A program made the translations under genes and the position numbers. Below the pieces are notes generated by a model. The model was not told the origin of the DNA and made no database searches. It saw nothing but the letters and a program-made list of their open reading frames with translations. 15,416 bases of DNA from positions 1 to 15,416 of the forward strand of contig JAKAXN010000069.1 of assembly GCA_021816565.1 (NCBI GenBank), written 5' to 3'. Origin of the DNA: Actinomycetes bacterium. Lineage in GTDB: Bacteria > Actinomycetota > Acidimicrobiia > Acidimicrobiales > Palsa-688. Positions 6,693 to 12,900 of this stretch are shown here, in pieces (the first letter of the stretch is position 1; every line of letters begins with the position of its first letter).

Positions 6693-8513
6693 GTGGGCAT
6701 AGTCGACGAGGACATCGCCAGGGTCAGGGCGGCCACCGACTTCGTGGCGCTGGTCGGTGAGCACCTGGCCCTGCGCCGGGCCGGCACCCGGTGGGTCGGC
6801 CTGTGCCCGTTCCACACCGAGAAGAGCCCCTCGTTCTCGGTCAACGGGGAGCTGGGCTTCTACTACTGCTTCGGCTGCGGGGCCAAAGGTGACGCCATCA
6901 CCTTCATCCGCGAGACCGAGCACCTGGACTTCGTCGAGGCGGTGGAGAAGCTGGCCGGACGGGCCGGGATCACCCTCCGATACGACGACGAGGCCGGCGG
7001 CCGGGACCGCCAGCGGCGCGGCCGGGTCCACGAGACGCTCGAGGCGGCCGTCGGCTGGTACCACGAGCGGCTGCTGTCGGCCCCCGACGCCGCCCCGGCC
7101 CGGGCCTACCTGCGGCGCGAGCGCGGATACGACGGGGACGTGGTTCGCGAATACCGGCTGGGATGGGCCCCGGCCGGACGCGACACCCTGCAGCGGGCCC
7201 TGGGCCTGCCCCGGGCCGCGCTGGTGGACGCCGGGCTGGCCACCGTCAACCAGGCCGGCCAGTACATGGATTTCTTCCGGGGCCGCATCCTGTTCCCCAT
7301 CTTCGAACCGGGGGGCCGGGCTGTCGGTGCCGGCGGCCGGCTGCTGCCGGGCGGCACCGGCCCCAAGTACAAGAACACCGCCAACACCGCCGTCTACGAC
7401 AAGAGCAGGACGCTCTACGGTCTCAACTGGGCCAAGAAGCCGGTGGTTGAGAAGGCGAGGGTGGTGGTGTGTGAGGGCTACACCGACGTCATCGGCCTGC
7501 AGAGGGCCGGGGTCGGCGAAGCGGTGGCCACCTGCGGCACCGCTCTGGCCGACGGCCACATCAAGCTCCTCACCAACTTCGCCCGGCGCATAGTCCTCGC
7601 CTACGACGCCGACACCGCCGGTCAGACGGCGGCCGAGAAGTTCTACGAGTGGGAGAAGCGCTACCAGGTGGACATCAGGGTCATCGCCCTCCCCGCCGGG
7701 TCCGACCCGGCCGACCTGGCCCGCCAGGACCCCCAGGCGCTGCTGGCCGCGGTGGAGGAGGCCCGGCCGTACCTCGGCTTCCGTCTGGAGAGGCTGTTCG
7801 TCCGCAGTGACCTGGCCAGCCCGGAGGGCCGGGCCCGGGCGGCCAACCAGGCGGTGGAGATGGTGCGCGAGCACCCCGACGAGCTCGTGCGCGACCAGTA
7901 CCTGATGGAGGTGGCGGACCGCTGCCGGGTGGAGGCGGACCGGCTCCGCACCATGGTCCGGGGCGCCCCGGAGTCCCGCCCCGAGGCGGCCGCCCCGGCC
8001 CGGCCCGCAGCGAGGGGCGCCCCCGCCCCGGTGGCCGTCAGCGGCCCGGAGCTCGAAGCCCTGCGCCTGGCCGTCCACCGCCCGGACGTGGTGGCGGGCC
8101 GCCTGACCGCCGGGCTGTTCGCCCACCCGCTGGCCCGCCGGGCGTTCGCCGCCCTGGGCGGCGGGGCCGACATCCACGAAGCGGTGGAGGTCGCCGATCC
8201 CCAGACGGCCGACCTGCTCCAGCGGGTGGCGGTCGAGGAGTCGGGGGCCGACCCCGACGACGTGGTCATCCGCATGGTGGAGCGGGCCGTGCAGGCCGAG
8301 ATCCGGGAGCTGCAGGCGGAGATGCGCCAGAGCCCCCCGAGCGAGCAGGCGGCCTACGCGCCCACCATCGCCTGGCTCAAGATGGGCCTGGAGCGCATGC
8401 GCGTGGACGACATCACCCAGCGTGACGCCGCAGTGGAGGCGGAGCAGCTGTTGGTAGGGTGGCTCGCCGCCCGCGAGGAGACGGCCGGAGAGGATCCCGT
8501 GGGGGCGAGCTGA
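6693..8513 (+). CDS. dnaG: DNA primase DnaG
   Basis: DnaG makes the short RNA primers for lagging-strand and restart synthesis at the replication fork, working with the DnaB helicase. From GTG 6693 it has 606 residues, a normal length. The N-terminal CHC2 zinc domain has C38-x2-H41 and C59-x2-C62 in the [11 protein letters not shown] and YCFGCG motifs. The catalytic core (about 120-380) contains the TOPRIM motifs: E261 in CEGYTD and D305-A-D307 in YDADTAG. The stretch at about 415-445 is Ala/Pro-rich and probably a linker. The C-terminal part (about 445-606) corresponds in position to the helicase-binding domain and, as usual, is poorly conserved. The stop TGA shares its last base with the rpoD ATG, so the two genes are an operon. 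The dnaG-rpoD pair recalls the macromolecular synthesis operon, though no rpsU lies next to it here. Confidence 0.98.
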   Translation: MGIVDEDIARVRAATDFVALVGEHLALRRAGTRWVGLCPFHTEKSPSFSVNGELGFYYCFGCGAKGDAITFIRETEHLDFVEAVEKLAGRAGITLRYDDEAGGRDRQRRGRVHETLEAAVGWYHERLLSAPDAAPARAYLRRERGYDGDVVREYRLGWAPAGRDTLQRALGLPRAALVDAGLATVNQAGQYMDFFRGRILFPIFEPGGRAVGAGGRLLPGGTGPKYKNTANTAVYDKSRTLYGLNWAKKPVVEKARVVVCEGYTDVIGLQRAGVGEAVATCGTALADGHIKLLTNFARRIVLAYDADTAGQTAAEKFYEWEKRYQVDIRVIALPAGSDPADLARQDPQALLAAVEEARPYLGFRLERLFVRSDLASPEGRARAANQAVEMVREHPDELVRDQYLMEVADRCRVEADRLRTMVRGAPESRPEAAAPARPAARGAPAPVAVSGPELEALRLAVHRPDVVAGRLTAGLFAHPLARRAFAALGGGADIHEAVEVADPQTADLLQRVAVEESGADPDDVVIRMVERAVQAEIRELQAEMRQSPPSEQAAYAPTIAWLKMGLERMRVDDITQRDAAVEAEQLLVGWLAAREETAGEDPVGAS

Positions 8514-9808
8514 TGTCCGACCGGGGCGCGTCGCCCTTTGCCCCCGAAGGGGCGGTCAGGGGGGATTTCGTCGCGCTTCTCCTGATCGGGCGCGAACGGG
8601 GATACCTGACCCCCGACGATCTGCTCAGCGTCATGGAGTCGGTGGAGCTGACCCCCGAGGTGATCGCCACCGCGGTGGCGAGGGTGCGGGCCGCCGGCGT
8701 CGAGTGGCGCGACGACCCGGTGACCGGTGGCGACATCGACATCGACGGCGAGGTGGATGTCCCGGCCGGGCCGACACCGGAAGGGAGCGCCGCCGCGGAG
8801 CCTGCGGACCTGTCCGCTTTCTCCGGGCGGTCCATCCGGATGCGGTCGCGGGCCGGGTACCGCCCCGACGGTGACACCGGGTCGGCGGACGACCCGGTAC
8901 GGCTCTACCTGCGCGAGATCGGCAAGGTCCCGCTCCTGTCGCCGACCGACGAGGTGATGCTGGCGCGCTGCGTCGAGGCCGGCCTGGCCGCCACCGAGCG
9001 GCTGTGCGGGCTGGAGGAGGAGTCCGCCCTCCTGGCCGACCGGGCCCGGGTCAGCCGGGACGAGCGGCTCCGGCGCGACGGCATGGTGGCCCGCCGCATC
9101 CTGATCGAAGCCAACCTGCGGCTGGTGGTGTCGATCGCCAAGCGCTACCGCAACCGGGGGATGGCATTTCTGGATCTGATCCAGGAGGGCAACCTGGGGC
9201 TTATGAGGGCGGTCGAGAAGTTCGACCACTCCAAGGGATTCAAGTTCTCCACCTACGCCACCTGGTGGATCCGCCAGGCCATCACCCGGGCCATCGCCGA
9301 TCAGGCCCGGACCATACGGATCCCGGTCCACATGGTCGACACCATCAACAAGGTGGTGCGCACCCAGCGCCAGCTGCTGCAGGACCTGGGCCGCGAACCC
9401 CGGGTGGAGGAGGTGGCGGCCCGGGTGGAGATGACCCCGGACCGGGTGCGGGAGATCCTGCGGCTGAGCCAGGAGACCGTGTCGCTGGAGCAGCCGATGG
9501 GCGAGGACGACTTCAGCCTCTCCGACCTGCTGGAGGACCCGGCCGCGGTGGCCCCGGCGGAGGCTGCCGCCCGGGCCATGCTCAACGAGGCCCTGGCCGA
9601 GGCGCTGTCGGACCTGTCCGGGCGCGAACGCAAGGTGGTGAGCCTCCGCTTCGGTCTCGAGGACGGCCAGATGCGCACCCTGGAGGAGGTCGGCCGCGAG
9701 TTCGGTGTGACCCGGGAGCGGATCCGCCAGATCGAGTCGAAGACCCTGGCCAAGCTGCGTCACCCCATGCATTCCGGTCATCTGCGTGACTACCTCGACG
9801 GCGAGTAG
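8513..9808 (+). CDS. rpoD: Primary RNA polymerase sigma factor (RpoD/SigA)
   Basis: This is the housekeeping sigma-70 factor that directs RNA polymerase to -10/-35 promoters. It has 431 residues. Region 1.1 is present at about 18-66 ([13 protein letters not shown]) and is followed by an acidic and then Pro/Ala-rich linker. Region 1.2 is at about 126-150 ([19 protein letters not shown]), with a short nonconserved region after it. Region 2 is at about 196-275, including the core-binding [18 protein letters not shown] and the -10-recognition helix [12 protein letters not shown]. Region 3 spans about 276-350. Region 4 is at about 365-431, with the -35-binding helix-turn-helix [20 protein letters not shown]. 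The full region set marks it as a primary rather than alternative sigma. ATG 8513 overlaps the dnaG stop as TGATG, with a G-rich element (8501-8509) just upstream, so translation is probably coupled. An in-frame GTG at 8459 would add 18 residues unlike the family. Confidence 0.98.
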   Translation: MSDRGASPFAPEGAVRGDFVALLLIGRERGYLTPDDLLSVMESVELTPEVIATAVARVRAAGVEWRDDPVTGGDIDIDGEVDVPAGPTPEGSAAAEPADLSAFSGRSIRMRSRAGYRPDGDTGSADDPVRLYLREIGKVPLLSPTDEVMLARCVEAGLAATERLCGLEEESALLADRARVSRDERLRRDGMVARRILIEANLRLVVSIAKRYRNRGMAFLDLIQEGNLGLMRAVEKFDHSKGFKFSTYATWWIRQAITRAIADQARTIRIPVHMVDTINKVVRTQRQLLQDLGREPRVEEVAARVEMTPDRVREILRLSQETVSLEQPMGEDDFSLSDLLEDPAAVAPAEAAARAMLNEALAEALSDLSGRERKVVSLRFGLEDGQMRTLEEVGREFGVTRERIRQIESKTLAKLRHPMHSGHLRDYLDGE

Positions 9809-9812
9809 CTGG

Positions 9813-9818
9813 TAGGGT
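9813..9818 (+). promoter_or_regulatory. -10-like box TAGGGT before tRNA-Asn
   Basis: TAGGGT begins 5 nt after the rpoD stop and ends 12 nt before the first base of the tRNA, so a start near 9825 would give a 5' leader of about six nucleotides. No good -35 hexamer is visible at 16-18 bp. The tRNA could also be made by read-through from rpoD. Confidence 0.45.
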
Positions 9819-9830
9819 TTCTCGACTCCT

Positions 9831-9903
9831 TCCGGGGTAGCTCAATCGGCAGAGCGGGTGGCTGTTAACCACTAGGTTGGGGGTTCGAGTCCCTCCCCCG
9901 GAG
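9831..9903 (+). tRNA. tRNA-Asn (anticodon GTT)
   Basis: A complete 73-nt cloverleaf can be folded by hand. The acceptor stem TCCGGGG/CCCCGGA pairs fully (9831-9837 with 9896-9902). The D stem is GCTC/GAGC. The anticodon stem is GGTGG/CCACT with one G-U pair, and the loop CTGTTAA carries anticodon GTT at 9864-9866. The variable loop is AGGTT. The T stem is GGGGG/CCCTC with one G-U pair around TTCGAGT. The discriminator base is G9903. The 3' CCA is not encoded (CAC follows), so it must be added by the CCA-adding enzyme. Confidence 0.98.
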
Positions 9904-9911
9904 CACCGTCA

Positions 9912-9934
9912 CCTGCCCCGCTCAGCGGGGCAGG
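9912..9934. terminator. Bidirectional hairpin between tRNA-Asn and the - strand giant gene
   Basis: CCTGCCCCGC (9912-9921) and GCGGGGCAGG (9925-9934) form a perfect 10-bp, mostly G-C stem with a 3-nt loop. It starts 8 nt after the tRNA and sits where two transcription units converge. Its symmetry lets it act in both directions. There is no U-tract on either strand. The loop TCA (9922-9924) is the reverse complement of the TGA stop of the - strand gene. Confidence 0.7.
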
Positions 9935-12900
9935 AGGACCTCGGCGGCCTGGCCGGCCCGGCCGTAGCGGCTGCCCTGAACCAGCCCGCAGCCCATCTCG
10001 CGCAGACGCATCTCCTGCTCGGCGGTCTCCACCCCCGACGCCACGGTGGTGAGGGACAGAGCGTCGGCCAGGCTGATGACGGCCCCGACGATGGTCTCGT
10101 CGTCGGTCCCCGCCCCGAGGCCCTGCACGAAGCTGTGATCGATCTTCAAGAAGTTCAGCGGCATGCCCCTCAGATAGGCGAGCGAGGAGTGGCCGGTCCC
10201 GAAGGCGTCGATCCCGAGCGAGCAACCCATCTCCCGCAGGCTGTCCAGGGTGCGCCGGCCGGAGCGGGCCGCGTCGGGCAGAGCCGGCTCGTTGACCTCG
10301 AACGCCAGCGCCGACGGCCTGACCCCGGTGGCGTCGAGCACCCGGCGGACCCGGTCGGCGAAGCCGTCGGTGTGGAGCTGCGCCGGCGAGACGTTGACGT
10401 TGAGCCGCAGGTCGGAGTCGGGCCTCGACGCCTGCCACTCGGCCAGCTGGCGGCAGGCCGCTTCCAGGGCCCAGGTGCCGATGGGCACGGCCAGCCCGGT
10501 CTCCTCGGCCACCTCCCGGAAATCGGCCGGGCGGACCAGCTGGCCTGACTCCGTCCGGTAGTGGACCAGGGCCTCGGCGCCCACCGGTAGGCCGCTCGAG
10601 AGCTCCACGATCGGTTCGTAGTACAGCACGAGCCGGTGGTCCTCCACCGCCGCCCGCAGCTCCCGCTCGGTGCGCATCCGGCGCAGGGCCCGCCGGCGGA
10701 GTTCGTTGCCGAACACCTCGTGACGGGCCCGGCCCCGGTCCTTGGCCCGGTACAGGGCGGTGTCGGCGTCGCGCAGCAGCGCCGCCGGGTCGTCCCCGGC
10801 CCGGGCCACCGTGATGCCGATACTGGTGGTCACCGAGACTGTCAGTTCGGGCCCGATGGTCATCGGGAGGCTCAGGGCCTCTTCGATCCGCCGGGCCACG
10901 GCCGGGGCCTCGTCGGGGGTGGTCATGTCCTCGACCAGCACGACGAACTCGTCACCGCCCAGGCGGGCCAGGGTGTCGGACGTGCGGGTCAGGTCCTTCA
11001 GCCGGCCGGCGACCTGCACCAGCACCTGGTCGCCGGTGGCGTGACCGAAGGAGTCGTTGATCACCTTGAAGCGGTCCAGGTCCAGGTACATGACCGCCAC
11101 GTAGGTGCCCCGCCGACGGGACCTGACGATGGCCTGCTCCAGCCGGTCGAGCAGGAGGCGGCGGTTCGGAAGGCCGGTGAGGGGGTCGTGCAGCGCCTGG
11201 TGGAGCAGCTTCTCCTCGGCGGCACGCTGATCGGTCACGTCGAGCAGCTGGGCGATGAAGCAGTCGGGGTGGCCCTCGTCGTCACGGATGAGAGCGGCGT
11301 GGAAGCGGCTCCATATCACGTGCCCGTCGGCGTGGAGGAGGCGCGCCTCGCCGGCGGAGGTGTCGGAGCGGCCGGCGGCGAAGGCCCGCGACGCGGCTCG
11401 TGCCAGGGAGCGGTCCACGGGGTGGACGAAGTCGGTGATCGGCGCCCCGACCAGCTCCGCTCGGGTCCGGCCCAGCATGGCGGCCAGGGCGTCGTTGGCC
11501 ACCCGCACCAGGCTGGTGGCCGGATCGGTCTGGTCGACCAACGCCATGCCCACCGGGGCGTGGTCGAAGGCCAGCCGGAACTGCTGGGCGGATCGGGCCG
11601 CCTCCTGCTCGGCCCGCCGCCGGTCGGTCACGTCCCGCAGGTTCACCACGACCCCGTGCACGGCTGCATCGTCGAGGCGGTTGGTGATGATCATGGCCAG
11701 CCATCTCCACCCCCCGTCGGCGTGCAGGAGGCGGATCTCCCCAGGGTGGGGCTGGCCCGCTCCGGCGAGGGCCGCCGCCCAGGTGGATTCGAGCGCCGCC
11801 ACGTCGTCGGGGTGGACCAGTTCCATGGGAGCGATCCGCTCCATGTCGGCGCTGGCGCGGCCGAGCACCACCTCCACCGACGGGCTGACGTAGCGGAGGC
11901 GCCCGTCGCGCCCGGCGATCAGGGTTATGTCATGGGCGTTCTCGATGAGGGTGCGGAAGTAGGCCCGGCTGCCTATGACGTGCTCGAGCGTGGCCCCGGC
12001 CAGGGTGGCTATGTAGTTCGCCAGGCGCTCCTCCTCGGGGCCGAACAGCCCGGAGACGTCACCGTGGGTGGCGTAGAAGCATGCGACCACCCGGTCGTCG
12101 CACAGGATGGGGGCGCACAGCAGCGACCGGATCCCGGTGAGCACCATGCTGTCTGTGACCCCGGGCCCGCTCTCGGCCGGGCCCGAGCGGATCACGACCG
12201 CCCGCGAGTCGATGGCCTGTCGGACCGCGCTCATGGACACCGCCTCGGTGGTCGCGGCCGACCCGGTGATGGGCCGGCCAGCGCGGTCCACCTCGAGCAC
12301 CAGGCACTGCCCGCTCCGCAGGAGATCGCCCACGGCCTGCTCCACGGACCGCAACACTGCTGCGGTCGTGCTGCTGGAGGCGATCTGGCGGCCGGCGTCG
12401 AGGAGGGTGGAGAAGCGGTCGGCCAGCGAGAGAGTGAGCCGGGGGCTGCGGTCGGAGCCAGGGGCCCGGGCGGCCTGCTGGATCAGGGTGGCCTGGCGTT
12501 CGCCCCGCTGCTGCTCCGCCGCTGCTCCCGGCCAGCCCAGGACCGTCCCGATACGGCCGATCTGGTAGCGGCTGGTGGCCTCCTCCCAGGCGGCTCCCTG
12601 GTCGACGGCCACCTGGATGGAGCGCTCGAGCAGGCGCCTGGCCCGACGCATCCGTCCCCGGCGGGCCTCCAGGAGGGCCTGCTCGCGCAGGGCGTGGGGC
12701 AGGTTGTTGCGGTAGCGACGGGACAGGCGGAGGGCCCTGCGGGCCGTGCGCCGGGCCTTGCGTCCCAGACGTCGGGTGTCGGGGTCGCCGGGGGGAAGCC
12801 CCTCGAGCTGGCGGCGTTGGGCGGTGACCCACCAGGGCAGCACGGGAGCCACGTACTCCTGGCGCAGACCGGCCCGGCGGACCTCGCTCCAGGCCCCTTC

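Noticed and set aside
6649..6701. Short frame from GTG 6649 before dnaG (VARLTLPT...)
   Set aside because: It ends at an in-frame TAG after 17 codons, overlaps the dnaG start in another frame, and has no Shine-Dalgarno. A leader peptide cannot be supported.
8459..8512. GTG start for rpoD 54 bp upstream, next to TAGGGT (8455-8460)
   Set aside because: The added residues ([17 protein letters not shown]) do not resemble sigma region 1.1, and the TGATG overlap with a G-rich element upstream supports ATG 8513. The TAGGGT is too close to be judged a promoter from sequence alone.
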